Notes under the pieces: generated by a model
Databases searched by the model: none
What the model was told of the DNA's origin: nothing
What the model saw: the letters and a program-made list of their open reading frames with translations, nothing else
Shown: positions 1 through 10,319 of the stretch, piece after piece
Layout of the letters: each line of letters begins with the position of its first letter
Numbering within the stretch: the first letter of the stretch is position 1
Position numbers and translations under genes: made by a program
Assembly: GCA_016714015.1 (NCBI GenBank)
Contig: JADJNZ010000012.1
Location: 1 to 45,970 of the forward strand
From: Gemmatimonadota bacterium
GTDB lineage: Bacteria; Gemmatimonadota; Gemmatimonadetes; Gemmatimonadales; Gemmatimonadaceae
DNA: 45,970 bases
Direction of reading: 5' to 3'

Positions 1-1235
1 GGGCTTCGCCTCGCGCGGCACGAACGTGCCGTCGTCAGCACGCCGTCCGTCAGGCGGTACGGTCACGCCGCTCGGGAACGTGAACGGGCCGGCCGGCGAG
101 AGTTCGGACCGTCGCCGCCCCCTGATGGAAGCGCATCACGCACAGATCCCCAACCGAACGCGATGCTCGCCGGTAATGCATACCCCGCGAAGTGATCGCG
201 TACGGACGGGTCCCACCGCGCGCATCACCTCGGCGACGTTGTTCTGCAATGCCCCCCGGTACGTCGTCCGCCCGTTCACCGTGATGAGCGTCGGCGCCAG
301 CGGCACCTCGGTGTAACCGTTCAGCTGCTCTCGGCCACCGGGTAAGACGGGATGTGGTTGAACGTGATGACCGGCACGCCGGCCGGGACCATCGCGAGGT
401 CGCGCGCAAGCCAGGCCACCTGCGCGTAATCACATGCCCGTGACCACCGCGGGTCATCGACGTAGATGGTGTTGAGCTGCGACGAAATGCGCGCCCCGCG
501 TCGAACGAGTAGTAGTCGGGGCCGCGGCAGGCCCTGTAATTGTCGCACGGCCGTAGAGCGGGTGCGTGGCCTCACGCCGGGCGCGTGCGCTCACCCTGAA
601 GCTCTCGTGGTTCCCCGGCACGGTGTGCACCGGCGCCCGAACTGCGCCGCCTCGCGCGAAAGAGCGCGCTGGTAGCCAGGCCTCCGCCTCCACTTCCACG
701 CAGGCGCGTCGCACCTGAGGTCGCCGGTGGTCGGCGTGAACGCAGGCGCGAGGGAATCGACCAGCGCGCGCAGGCGCCGCGTGCGCGCGACCGAGCCGTC
801 CTGGATGTCCGTGTCCGCCGCGTGCACGAAGGTGAGCGTGCGCGGCTCGAGGGCCGGCAGCGCAGGCGCGAGCGTGCCCGCGTCGGCGCGCATCCGCAGG
901 CGGACGTCGCGCGATACGCGCGCGCACCACCACTAGCACCGCGCCGTAGCCGCCGCGCGTATGAGCGTGAAGCGCCGTCAGCGCCGTGCGCGCACCACCT
1001 GCTCCCGTTCGACACCACCACGCCGCTAACCCGCGCTCGCCCGCGTCGCGCTCATGCCGTCGGCGTCGAGGTCCTCGAACACCGCCGCTCGACGCGGTCG
1101 GGCACCGAAAGTGGTGCCGGCGACAGCGCACCCGACGCCTGCGCGGCGAGGACGCGGAAGCCGCGAAGCGACGCAACCGCAACGGCCGGTGCCAGCGATC
1201 TCTGCGAGCGAACGGGCGCGGACGGACGTCGAGCA
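1..1235 (-). CDS. Calcineurin-like metallophosphoesterase with N-terminal metallophosN-type domain, partial, several frameshifts
   Basis: Probable secreted metal-dependent phosphoesterase. The reading jumps between frames but the pieces line up in family order: a signal-like stretch ending 'ALSPAPLSVPDRVERR' near 1110, then 'VFEDLDADG' and 'GVVVSNG' (the Ig-like N-terminal domain often fused to these enzymes), then 'TLTFVHAADTDIQDGS' near 820, which occupies the first metal-binding strand, 'TTGDLRCDA' near 725 (the GD motif), 'VPGNHES' near 610 (the GNHE metal-binding motif), and 'VITFNHIPSYP' near 350. In the first metal motif a Thr-Asp replaces the usual Asp-x-His, which may be real or a read error. 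It lies directly after the M19 dipeptidase gene in the same direction and runs off the window at position 1, so the C-terminus is missing. The exact start near 1235 is uncertain because of indels. Confidence 0.7.
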
Positions 1236-1244
1236 CCGGGGCCT

Positions 1245-2404
1245 GGCGGGTTGGCCAGCGAAGCGGATCGCGTTCTCGCCCATCACCGCGCGGATCTCCG
1301 CCTCGGTGAACCCGGCGTCGAGCATGGCACCGCGTGATTGCGCCGAGTCGCCGACGATAAATCCCGTCGTCGCGCCATCCCAGTCGGAACAGAGCGCGAC
1401 GATGCGCAGGCGCCGGCGACAGATCGACGGCGTGCGCATCGCCTTCGCCACGTCGCGCGGCGAGCTGCTGCAGATGGCGCAAATCCCAGAACCCGATGCC
1501 GATGAGCGCCTCGCCGCCAGCGCGCGCAGCGGGTCGTCGGTGAGGTTGCCGGACCGGGGCAGGTCCTACGCCACATGGCTCACACCACCACCGGCCAGTG
1601 CCAGCGCGAGCGCCTCGCCGAACGGGCCGGGCGCTGCGCGGGTCGACGAGCATGCCGAGCGACCGGATCCGCGCCACGACCGTGCGGCCGAGCGGGGTGA
1701 GCCCGCCCTTCGCCTCACCGTGCGCCGAGCCGGCGACCTCGTTGTCGAAGAAGTGCGCGAGCCCGGCCATGCGGAAGCCGTGGGCGAAGAGCGTGTCGAC
1801 GTTGGCGAGCTCCCCTTCGATGGCGTGCAGCCCTTCGGTGTTGAGGAACCCGATCACCGGCCGCGCGTCGGCCTCGCCGCGCCACTCGGTGCGAGGCTGC
1901 AGCGCCGTGCGCAGGTCGCCGCCGTGCGCACGACGGAACAGGCGGTCCGGCGCGATCGCCGCCGTCCGCTCGAGTTCCCGCCTGGTGCAGCGCGCGCGCC
2001 AGCAGCGACCCGTACGTCCGCGGCGGCCAGCGCGACGCCACCGCGAGCAACGTGATGTTGTCGGTCGCGGCGCTGTTGCGCTCGTAGTTCTGCGCCTTGG
2101 GCGTCTTGGTGACGGTGCTGAACACCTGCAGCGCGACGTTGCCGCGCGCGAGTCGCGTGAGATCCGTGTGGCCCCGCGCGTGCGGGCCCGGGAGCCCGCG
2201 ATCCCAGAGCAGGAGGTCGTTGTGCAGGTCCACGACGGTGAGCGTCGCGTGCAACTGCGCGGCGCGCGCCGTCACCGGGATGGCCGGCCCGTCGTCGACG
2301 CGGTTCATGTCGCCGTCCACGTACGCCGGCACGGCGAAGAAGAAGCTCGCGAGCAGCGCGAGCACATCGACGGGAACGGGGAAGGCGCGGAGGAGCCGGA
2401 TCAT
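1245..2404 (-). CDS. Membrane dipeptidase, peptidase family M19 (frameshifted)
   Basis: Zinc dipeptidase of the renal-dipeptidase family, which hydrolyses dipeptides; the N-terminal hydrophobic segment 'LALLASFFFAVPAYV' suggests export or a membrane anchor. The HxD zinc motif is seen in 'VVDLHNDLLLWDRG', followed by 'NVALQVFSTVTK'. A later frame carries 'AHGFRMAGLAHFFDNEVAGS', the family's central metal-site region, and a third frame gives 'LCSDWDGATT' and 'LDAGFTEAEIRAVMGENAIRF', the typical C-terminal helix. At least two indels (near 1960 and 1700) break the frame. The start ATG at 2404 overlaps the TGA of the upstream TPR gene in an ATGA junction, arguing for translational coupling. Family assignment is firm; the C-terminal boundary with the next gene near 1245 is approximate. 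Confidence 0.82.
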
Positions 2405-3647
2405 CGGACGGGGAAGGAGCGGACCCACTGCAACATCGGCTCGGCCGCGGCGGGCGCGACGCCCGCGCGCTGGAACGCGGCCTCGAGCCAGGGGAGCCGC
2501 TCGCGCGGCATCGCCCCGCGCGCCGCGGCCTCGTACGCCGCGAGGTACCCGAGCATGAGCGCCGGCGAGAAGGCGGCCGAGACGCGGACCGGGCTGCGGT
2601 CCTGCGCCGACACGAACGGCCCCGAGAGGTCGGTCGCGTCGGCCAGTCGGTACGCCGCGGCCACCGCGGCGGTGTCGAGCGGCGGCGTCGACGCGCCGAT
2701 CACCCAGTGCGGCCCTAGAGCATCGGCGTGCCCGCGCCCGCGGTCGCGTACTCGATGCCCATCGAGTGCAGCACGACGAGCGGCCGGTCGAGCCGCCCCC
2801 GCCGCCGCTTCCGTCCGCCAGAAGGCGACGATCCGGTCGGCGTTGAAGTCGAGACTGTCGCGCGGGACGTCGCCCGAAGGTCCGGCGGGAGCGCGAGGCC
2901 GTACCGCCGCACGAGGTGCTCCACCACAGCCGATGTTGAGCATCGACGTGTTGACGAGGGCGACGTCGGGGCGGAGCCCTTCGGCGTTCTGCACCACCGC
3001 CGGCGGATAGGTGTCGATGTCACCCGCGGCGAGCACGATCGCGCGCGGCGGGAGCGTGCGCAGCACCCAGCGCCCATGCGCGAGCCACGACGGCGTGAGG
3101 ATCCCCGACGTCCGCAGGCCCTCGAGCGCGCGGCGCTCGGCCGCGCCGTCCTCGTGCCGCAGCGACTGCACCCAGAGCGACATCCACGCCGAGCCGTTGC
3201 GCGCGTCGCAGCGCACCGCCTGCTCCAGGTGCGTCACCGTCGAGTCGTCCGACTGCAGCTCCATGTGCGCGAACTGCGGGTTGTAGAGGCTGGCGACCAC
3301 CTCGTGCGCGAAGCTGTGGCACGGGTCGAGCCGCAGCGCCTCGCGCGCCTCGCGCAGCGCCGTCGTCGCGTCCGTCGTGCGGCGGGCGGCATCGGCGAGC
3401 CAGGCGCGGCGCTCGGCGTCCTGCGGCGCGCGCGCACCGCGGCATCGAGCAGCGAGGTCGCGCTCGCGAGGTCGTTCGAGAGGAACGCCTCCTTGGCGAG
3501 CGCGAACAGGTCCGGCGCGGTGGGCCCCGGCTGCGCCGAGCGTGCCGACTGCGCGGATTGCGCCGCCAGCAGCGGGGCGGCGATGAGGAGCAGCAGCGAC
3601 GCGCGGGCGGCGAGCCGCAGCGGCGCGCGGAGGACGGGCGCGCTCAC
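2401..3647 (-). CDS. Secreted TPR-type protein with DUF2723-like C-terminal motif (frameshifted)
   Basis: Starts at a GTG (3647) overlapping the upstream stop as GTGA, and opens with a signal peptide ('LAARASLLLLIAAPLLAAQ'). Helical repeat-like segments follow: 'LAKEAFLSNDLASATSLLDA', 'AREALRLDPCHSFAHEVVAS', 'LEQAVRCDARNGSAWMSLWV'. Further on, 'AIVLAAGDIDTYPPAVVQNA' and 'LRPDVALVNTSMLN' match the pattern seen near the C-terminus of DUF2723 membrane glycosyltransferase-like proteins ('NGDNDTFPLWYVQ..'), but the membrane part of those proteins is absent here. Frame breaks occur near 3430, 2930 and 2715. The function is unknown; a periplasmic or lipoprotein-like scaffold role is inference. It overlaps the M19 gene downstream by four bases. 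Confidence 0.6.
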
Positions 3648-4141
3648 GGCGTGGGCGGTCCCTGCGGATGCTTGGCGCAGGCCGGCGGCTGCCCACGCTC
3701 CACGCGAAGGTCGCGATCCGCCAGCGCCCGCCCACCCGGTACATCGTGAGCGCGTCGACGCCGCAGTGCGACCACGCGCCGTTGACGTAGAGGTCGTACG
3801 GCATCCACACCACCGCGAGCGGTCCCGAGACGAGCGCCGTCGCACCGAAGCCCCGCTCGATGACGCCCGAGATGCTCGCCGCCCGCTGCTCGTCCCGCGT
3901 GCGCGTCGCGTAGCGCCACTCGCCCTCGCGCAGGCGGGACGAGAAGGTGCGCGCCTCGGGGAGCATCAGGTCGGTGAGCGCGACGGCGTCACCGCGGGTG
4001 ATGGCCGCCAGCGCCGAATCCGCGACCGCGATCGCGGCGAGCGAGTCGGCCGCGCCGGTCGACTGCGCACGGAGCGCCACGGGCGCGAGCGCCACCGAGC
4101 GAGCGCCAGCGCGAAGCGCGAGGGGGGGCGAACGGGATCAT
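3644..4141 (-). CDS. NTF2-like / SnoaL-type secreted protein
   Basis: About 165 residues with a signal peptide ending near 'VALRAQS'. The body has the order of the NTF2-like fold of DUF4440-type proteins: an N-terminal helix 'ADSLAAIAVADSALAAITRG', the short 'DLMLPEARTFS' strand, and the C-terminal strand pair 'GPLAVVWMPYDLYVNGAWSH' and 'DALTMYRVGGRWRIATFAWS', where tryptophan and arginine in 'GGRWRIA' are the family's usual signature. The class includes ketosteroid-isomerase-like enzymes and non-catalytic binding proteins, so the reaction cannot be named. The ATG at 4141 overlaps the TGA of the YdeI-like gene, and its own TGA overlaps the GTG of the TPR gene, which places it inside a coupled operon. 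One or two indels near 4095 and 3700 disturb the N- and C-termini. Confidence 0.65.
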
Positions 4142-4719
4142 CTCGGGGTTCTCCGCTGTGAGGCGATCCGCAGTCCCGCCGCCGAGTCGGCGAGGAGCAT
4201 GGTGAACCGTTTGGCGCGGGTCTCGGGGCGCTTGGCGCTCGACACCCAGTGGGCCGCGACCCGGCGATAGCCGGCGGGCTGCGCCTCCCAGGAATTTCCA
4301 CGCCTTGGACCGCTTTCGGAAGGCGGACAGTTCGTCAGCCAAGAGCGTGGCCGCCTTGCGCTCGAAGGCATAGACCTCCGACCGCTCCGGCGTGCGCGCC
4401 TCCCAGGCCCGCATCCCGCCGGCGTCATCCGCCCTGCGGCGAGGAGCGCCTCGACCTTCCGGATGTTCACCGCGCTCCAGATGCTCGCTCCGCTTCCGCG
4501 GCGTGAAGCCGGATCACGTACGACTCGGGCGTGTGCGACTTCCGGAGCCCGTCGATCCACCCGTAGCGGAGCGCCTCGTCCACCGACTCCGGCCAGGTCA
4601 TGCTCGGCGTGCCCGTGCCGACCCTTGTGGTAGCCCACCCAGAGTTCGGTCGCGCTCGCATGGTGCGCGGCGCGCCAGCGCCCGAACGCGGCCGCCGTGG
4701 CGAAGAAGGTGGGATTCAC
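4138..4719 (-). CDS. YdeI/OmpD-associated family protein (frameshifted)
   Basis: Small cytoplasmic protein of the YdeI (OmdA) family, roughly 190 residues as usual. Starts at GTG 4719 inside the stop of the ABC1 gene. The signatures are 'FATAAAFGRWRAAHHASATE', 'ELWVGYHKVGTGTPSMTWPE', 'SVDEALRYGWIDG', then 'SIWSAVNIRKVEALLAAGRM', 'AFRKRSKAWKF' and the C-terminal 'GYRRVAAHWVSSAKRPETRA'. These appear in three frames, so at least three indels are present (near 4630, 4490, 4330). Members have been linked to bacteriocin or antimicrobial-peptide protection in enterobacteria, but the biochemical role is not established. The genomic setting, between an ABC1 kinase and an NTF2-like protein, does not help assign a pathway. 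Confidence 0.75.
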   Translation of the reverse strand: MNPTFFATAAAFGRWRAAHHASATELWVGYHKGRHGHAEHDLAGVGGRGAPLRVDRRAPEVAHARVVRDPASRRGSGASIWSAVNIRKVEALLAAGRMTPAGCGPGRRARRSGRRSMPSSARRPRSWLTNCPPSESGPRRGNSWEAQPAGYRRVAAHWVSSAKRPETRAKRFTMLLADSAAGLRIASQRRTPR

Positions 4720-6124
4720 GGCGCGATCCGCTCCCGCACGGCGGGGGGCACCCACGAGCCCAGCCACTCCCGCGCCACGCGCCAGGCGCGCCCCGCCGCG
4801 AAGCCCGCCACCGACGCCAGCTCCTCCACGCTCGGCTCCACCTCCTCGCCGAGCGACCGCAGGATCCGGCTCCGCATCCGCATCACCACCGGCGTCCCGA
4901 TCTCCACCGCGTTGAAGTACGCGTCGTAGCGCGTCCCCACGCCCTCGATGAGCGCCGCCGTGCGCGCGAAGTAGACGAGGTCGCGCGGCAGGATCACCGG
5001 GAAGTCGTAGAGCGACTGCATCACGCGGTCGGCGAGCATCGTCTCGATCCGCTGCTGCGTGGTGCTGCGCGTGCTCGCCATCGCCACCAGCAGTTCGGCC
5101 AGGCGCGCGATCTCCGTCGGGTCGGCGCCGGGCGCGATGAGCCCGAGCGCGTAGAAGCCCTCCATCACCGCGGCCGGGTCGCGCCGGATGCTCGCGAAGA
5201 CCGTGCGGATGAGCTTGAGGCGCAGCTCCGGCGGCACCCGCACCATCATCCCGAAGTCGAGCAGCACGAGCCGCCCGTCGGGGGAGAGCAGCAGGTTCCC
5301 CGGGTGCGGGTCGGCGTGGAAGAGCCCGTCCACGAGCATCATCTGCACGTAGACCTCCATCACGAGCCCCGCGAGCCGTCCCGCGTTCACGCTCCCCGGC
5401 ACCAGCTTGTCCACGCGCTGCCCTTCGATGAACTCCAGCACGAGCACGCGCTGCCGCGTGAGCTCGTGCATGATCTCCGGGATGACCACGCGCGGGTTGG
5501 AGACGAAGTTCGCGCGCACCTCGCTCGCGTACTCGCCCTCGAGCCGGAAATCCATCTCCTCGCTGATGCGCGCCGCGAACTCCTCCACCAGCGACTGGAA
5601 GCCGAGGATGTGCGGGCTCGGCCACCGCCGCGCCGCCCAGGCCGTGATCGCGCGCGCCGAGACGAGGTCGCGCGCGACCATCTGCTCGATCCCCGGCGCA
5701 GCACCTTCACCGCGACGTCGCGCCCATGCCACCGCGCGCGATGCACCTGGCCGAGCGAGGCCGCGGCGACGGGCACGGGGTCGATCGACGTGAACACCTG
5801 CTCCGGCTCCATGTGGTACGCCGCGGTGATCTGCGCGCGGATGGCGTCCCACGAGACCGGCGGCACCTGGTCGGTGAGCTTGCCGAGCGTCGAGAGGTAG
5901 GGCTCGGGGATGAGGTCCGCGCGCGAGGCGAAGACCTGCGCGAGCTTCACGAAGGTCGGCCCGAGGTGCGCGATGCGCGACACCAGCGCTTCCGCCCGCG
6001 CCCGGTGGAACGCCGGCGTGCGATGCAGCGGACCGCCCCACCAGAGCCAGCGGCGCCGGTCGCGGAGCAGGGAGATGACGAAGGGCCCGAGGGCGAGGAC
6101 GATCCGGAGGGTGTGCACCTGCAC
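4716..6124 (-). CDS. ABC1/UbiB-family atypical kinase (one frameshift)
   Basis: ABC1/AarF/UbiB-type protein, a family linked to ubiquinone or lipid metabolism with an atypical kinase fold. From the ATG at 6124 ('MQVHTLRIVLALGPF') the protein shows the family's N-terminal motif as 'LGPTFVKLAQVFASRADLIP' (the usual KxGQ is here K-L-A-Q), then 'ASLGQVHRARWHGRDVAVKV' with the ATP-site lysine, 'EEMDFRLEGEY', 'LFHADPHPGNLLL' and 'LVLLDFGMM' (metal-binding DFG-like motif). One base is lost or gained near 5700, between 'AVKVLR' and 'EQMVARDL'. The C-terminus ends with a hydrophobic patch ('VAREWLGSWVPPAV'). It is the first gene of the minus-strand run and is divergent from gcvT, with a 100-bp shared upstream region. 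Confidence 0.88.
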
Positions 6125-6160
6125 TGAACGTTACAGCCCCCCGGTTCGAGCCAGTACCCC

Positions 6161-6198
6161 GGGTCCTGCCGTTTCGGCATATTTCACTGGCAGGACCC
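6161..6198. promoter_or_regulatory. 10-bp perfect inverted repeat between divergent ABC1 and gcvT genes
   Basis: GGGTCCTGCC at 6161-6170 is repeated in inverted orientation as GGCAGGACCC at 6189-6198, with an 18-bp spacer, 27 bases before the gcvT start. The centre-to-centre distance of 28 bp is compatible with a dimeric regulator contacting nearly three helical turns, or with a weak RNA hairpin in the gcvT leader. There is no U-tract, so it is not a terminator. No consensus for a known regulator was recognised. Confidence 0.5.
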
Positions 6199-6224
6199 TA
6201 CTTCAATACCAAGGACCGCCCCTC

Positions 6225-7336
<1,112 letters not shown>

Positions 7337-7339
<3 letters not shown>

Positions 7340-7435
7340 AGGTGGAAGGTTGAAGGATGAAAGTGGGACGCCCCCGCATCCGTCCCCGCATACCGCACCA
7401 GAGCACTTTCCACCTTCATCCTTCAGCTTTCATCC
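7337..7435. repeat. Heptanucleotide-built inverted intergenic repeat, copy 1 (after gcvT)
   Basis: Four 7-base units (TGAAGGT, GGAAGGT, TGAAGGA, TGAAAGT) run from 7337 to 7364, the first starting with the gcvT stop codon. After about 40 bases the complementary series ACTTTCC, ACCTTCA, TCCTTCA, GCTTTCA follows at 7405-7432. The arms can pair into a hairpin of about 28 bp with mismatches. Similar units follow atpB and atpE. Confidence 0.8.
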
Positions 7436-7445
7436 ACTCAGCTCA

Positions 7446-9047
7446 ATGACCGTCCTCATCACGCTGACCGACGTCGAACCCGCCGTCCGCCTCAATGCGC
7501 TCCTCGAGGCCGACGGGGTCAAGACGTTCGTCGTGAGCCCGATGGACGACCTGCCACGCGAGATCAAGCGCGCCAAGCCGGACGTGATCGTCTTCACCGG
7601 CGCGCTGCTCGACCCGCAGACCCTCGGCCTCGTGCGCGACCAGCTCTGGGGCGGGGCGAGCGTGATCGGCCTGGCCGACGTCGGCGACCCCGCCGTCGAG
7701 CAGCGCCTGCGCTCGCTCGGCTTCGCCGAGGTGCTCAACAAGCCGGTGAGCCCTGACGCGCTGCGCGCGAGCGTGAACGAGCTCCTCGAGCGGCAGCGGA
7801 TCACGCGCGAGACCGGGCTCTGGGGCGAGAGCGAGGCGGTGCGCCAGGTGCTCGTGCAGGTGGCGCAGATGGCGCCCGTCTCGAGCACCGTGCTCATCGA
7901 GGGCGAGAGCGGCACCGGCAAGGAACTCGTCGCGCGCGCGATCGCGCGGATGAGCCCGCGCCGCAACAAGCCGTTCATCGCCGTGAACGTCGGCGCGCTC
8001 TCCGAGACGCTGCTGGAGAGCGAGCTCTTCGGGCACGAGAAGGGCGCGTTCACCGGGGCCCAGAAGCGGCGGCGCGGCCTGTTCGAGCTGGCCCACTGCG
8101 GGACGCTGTTCCTGGACGAGATCGGCGAGATCCCGTCGAGCACGCAGGTGAAGCTCCTGCGCGTACTCGAGGAGCGCGAGGTGACGCGGGTGGGCGGGAC
8201 GCAGAGCATCCCCGTGGATGTGCGGGTGGTGGCGGCGACCAACCGGCCGCTCAGGGAGAGCGTGGAGCGGGGGCAGTTCCGCGCCGACCTGTTCTACCGG
8301 CTCAACGTGCTGCGCATCTACCTCCCGCCGCTCCGCGAGCGTCGCAGCGACATCCCGTTGCTCGTGCGCCGCTTCGTGCAGGAGTTCTCCGAGGAGCATG
8401 AGCGCGAGTTCCACGGCATCTCGGCGGAGGCGATGCAGGCGCTGGTGAGCTATGCCTGGCCGGGGAACGTGCGCGAGCTGCGCAACCTGATCGAGAGCAT
8501 GGTGGTGCTGGCGACCGGCCGCGAGATCGGGATCGCCGACATCCCCGCGCAGATCCGGGAGACCGGGGCGGACCGGTTGCTTCCCGTGCCGATCGGTCCG
8601 ATCGTGCGCGAGGAGGGTCGGGCCGAGGGTCGGGAGCTGGAGTTCATCGTCCGGAGCCTGGTGGAGATGAAGCTCCAGCTCGAGGAGCTGCGGCGCCGGG
8701 TGGACGAGGACCGGGTGGTGATCGCGCAGGTGGCCGGGGGGATGGCGGCCGGCTCGGCGCAGGGGTTCGGCCCCGGGCGGGAGGTGCTGGGGGGCGGGAT
8801 GGTGGCGGTGCCCGGGTGGGGAGCGCCGGCCGGCGGGGTGGAGCCGATGGGGCTTTCGACCCCTCCCAACACGGTGACCATCACCCCTGGCATGACGATG
8901 GTGGAGGTCGAGAAGGCGGTGATCCTGGCCACGTTGCGCGAAACGCGGGGCAATCGTCGTAAAGCGGCCGAGATCCTGGACATCGGGGAGCGGACGCTGT
9001 ACCGGAAGCTGAAGGAGTATCATGTCCCCGATCGCTTCGGGGAGTAG
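7446..9047 (+). CDS. Sigma-54 interaction domain response regulator-like activator
   Basis: A 533-residue NtrC-type protein. Residues 1-115 resemble a receiver fold ('MTVLITLTDVEPAVRLNALL', 'PDVIVFTGALLD', 'FAEVLNKPVSPDALRASVNE') and keep the Lys-Pro of the last strand, but the phosphoacceptor aspartate is not where expected ('VFTGALLD'), so phosphorylation is doubtful. The AAA+ part has Walker A 'GESGTGKE' (about 153-160), 'ELFGHEKGAFTGAQKRRRG' with the sigma-54-contacting GAFTGA loop, Walker B 'LFLDEIGEIP', 'DLFYRLNVLRIYLPPLRER' and 'YAWPGNVRELRN'. The C-terminus is a Fis-type HTH ('TRGNRRKAAEILDIGERTLY'), reached after a Gly/Pro-rich linker of about 130 residues. The ATG at 7446 starts at the receiver-like strand; an upstream in-frame start would run through the intergenic repeat. 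Intact. Confidence 0.93.
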   Translation: MTVLITLTDVEPAVRLNALLEADGVKTFVVSPMDDLPREIKRAKPDVIVFTGALLDPQTLGLVRDQLWGGASVIGLADVGDPAVEQRLRSLGFAEVLNKPVSPDALRASVNELLERQRITRETGLWGESEAVRQVLVQVAQMAPVSSTVLIEGESGTGKELVARAIARMSPRRNKPFIAVNVGALSETLLESELFGHEKGAFTGAQKRRRGLFELAHCGTLFLDEIGEIPSSTQVKLLRVLEEREVTRVGGTQSIPVDVRVVAATNRPLRESVERGQFRADLFYRLNVLRIYLPPLRERRSDIPLLVRRFVQEFSEEHEREFHGISAEAMQALVSYAWPGNVRELRNLIESMVVLATGREIGIADIPAQIRETGADRLLPVPIGPIVREEGRAEGRELEFIVRSLVEMKLQLEELRRRVDEDRVVIAQVAGGMAAGSAQGFGPGREVLGGGMVAVPGWGAPAGGVEPMGLSTPPNTVTITPGMTMVEVEKAVILATLRETRGNRRKAAEILDIGERTLYRKLKEYHVPDRFGE

Positions 9048-9185
9048 GGAGGGGTGTCTCCGGGCCCCGTGACGTATGGGGTTTCGGTTCGTATTCGAGA
9101 TGAGACATTGGCGGACTGGCGCGCGGTGACCGGTCCGACGACATATGAGAGGCGGTCCGTCGGGTTCGGGCCGTGAGAGAGCGCA

Positions 9186-10016
9186 GTGCACCGATTCTCG
9201 CCAGTTCCCGACCGTCATCGCATTTCGCAAGGACCCGTGACGCCGCAACCGCACCCCCAGTCGCCAGGAATGTCGGGCTCGCCGATCGCGGGTTCCGTCC
9301 TGCCGTTGCAGCGGGCGGAGGAGCTGATCGCGTCGCTGCAGGACGTGGTGAGCGTGCGGATCACGGCGACCGACAGCGGGTCGGTGGATGCGATCCACGT
9401 GTTGGTGACGGGGGACACGCCGCCGAAGAACGTGGTGCGCAATATTGAGAGCGCGCTGATGGCGCAGCTCGGTCTCCGGGTGGATCACCGGAAGATCTCG
9501 ATCGCCGCGACGAGCAAGCGGAACACGCCGGTCGCGGCATTGCCAGTGGTGGAGGACGCGGTGAAGCTGGGTCGCCCGGTCTACTTCGAGGACGTGGAGG
9601 TCCGGGGCTCGCGCACGCGCGGCGTCACCTGCAAGGTGACGCTGCGCATCGGCGCGGAGCAGTTCGCCGGCGAGGCCGAGGAGTGGCTACAGAGCGACCG
9701 GAGCCGGGTGGACACGGCGGCGCGGGCGGCGCTGATGGCGCTGGGGATGGCCGGTCCGATCAGCGGGTTGTTCTCGCTGGAGGGGGCTCGGGTGATCACG
9801 GCGTTCGAGCGCGAGTTCGTGTTCGCGGCGGTGATGGCGCGTCAGGGTCGGGAGCAGGTGCTGCTGACGGGGAGCTGCGAGATCCGGGACAGCGCGGAGA
9901 CCGCGGCGGTGCTGGCGGTGCTGGACGCGACGAACCGGTGGATGGGTCCTGCGGCGGCGCAGATGCTGCAGGCGACGACGGGCCAGGCAGATGATCGACG
10001 CGGCGGAGGCCGCTGA
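9186..10016 (+). CDS. Conserved protein of unknown function with three small alpha/beta modules
   Basis: I cannot name the family. The first module reads 'AEELIASLQDVVSVRITATD', 'IHVLVTGDTPPKNVVRNIES' and 'LGLRVDHRKISIAATSK', a pattern I have seen in uncharacterised bacterial proteins. A second, dsRBD-like stretch ('TCKVTLRIGAEQFAGEAEEW', then 'RVDTAARAALMALG') and a third ('GARVITAFEREFVFAAVMAR', 'SAETAAVLAVLDATNRWM') follow. It is cytoplasmic with no signal peptide or TM segment. The most upstream start is GTG 9186; a GTG at 9237 preceded by AAGGA is equally credible, as all homologous-looking sequence lies beyond it. It follows the sigma-54-type regulator by 138 bases in the same direction, so a shared regulatory role is possible but unproven. 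Confidence 0.7.
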   Translation: MHRFSPVPDRHRISQGPVTPQPHPQSPGMSGSPIAGSVLPLQRAEELIASLQDVVSVRITATDSGSVDAIHVLVTGDTPPKNVVRNIESALMAQLGLRVDHRKISIAATSKRNTPVAALPVVEDAVKLGRPVYFEDVEVRGSRTRGVTCKVTLRIGAEQFAGEAEEWLQSDRSRVDTAARAALMALGMAGPISGLFSLEGARVITAFEREFVFAAVMARQGREQVLLTGSCEIRDSAETAAVLAVLDATNRWMGPAAAQMLQATTGQADDRRGGGR

Positions 10017-10196
10017 GGGATAGGGAAGGGGAAGACGAGGTCAACGCGCGCGGCGTCGGGGTGAATCCCTGGCGCCGCGTCGGTGCCAGAAGGGGTATGG
10101 AGTACGGGAAAGCAGGCAAGTGCGCGTGTGTGTGCAGGTAAGTGCAGGTGCGGGTGAAGGATTTCACCTGAACAGAGAGGAGCAAGGGAACCCCCC

Positions 10197-10219
10197 GTTC
10201 TCTCCATAGCGGAGAGAAC
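10197..10219. other. Perfect 9-bp hairpin
   Basis: GTTCTCTCC (10197-10205), five-base loop, GGAGAGAAC (10211-10219). No U-run follows on the plus strand; a run of C precedes it. It sits about 100 bases upstream of the micro-ORF and may be a leader-RNA stem or a protein-binding palindrome. Confidence 0.45.
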
Positions 10220-10319
10220 CGAGCGGTACGCGTCACACGGGACGCATGAGCGGAGCCGAACTAAGTGGAATGGCCGACCGGAAAATTCGGTCCATCTCTA
10301 CGAAGGGAGGTGATTCTCA

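Noticed and set aside
454..1857. Single 467-codon protein on the minus strand
   Set aside because: Its frame passes through pieces of the dipeptidase and the phosphoesterase; the conserved motifs require frame changes, so it is not one protein.
6125..6224. Glycine riboswitch ahead of gcvT
   Set aside because: The interval is only 100 bases and no tandem aptamer-like conserved segments were seen; only the 10-bp inverted repeat stands out.
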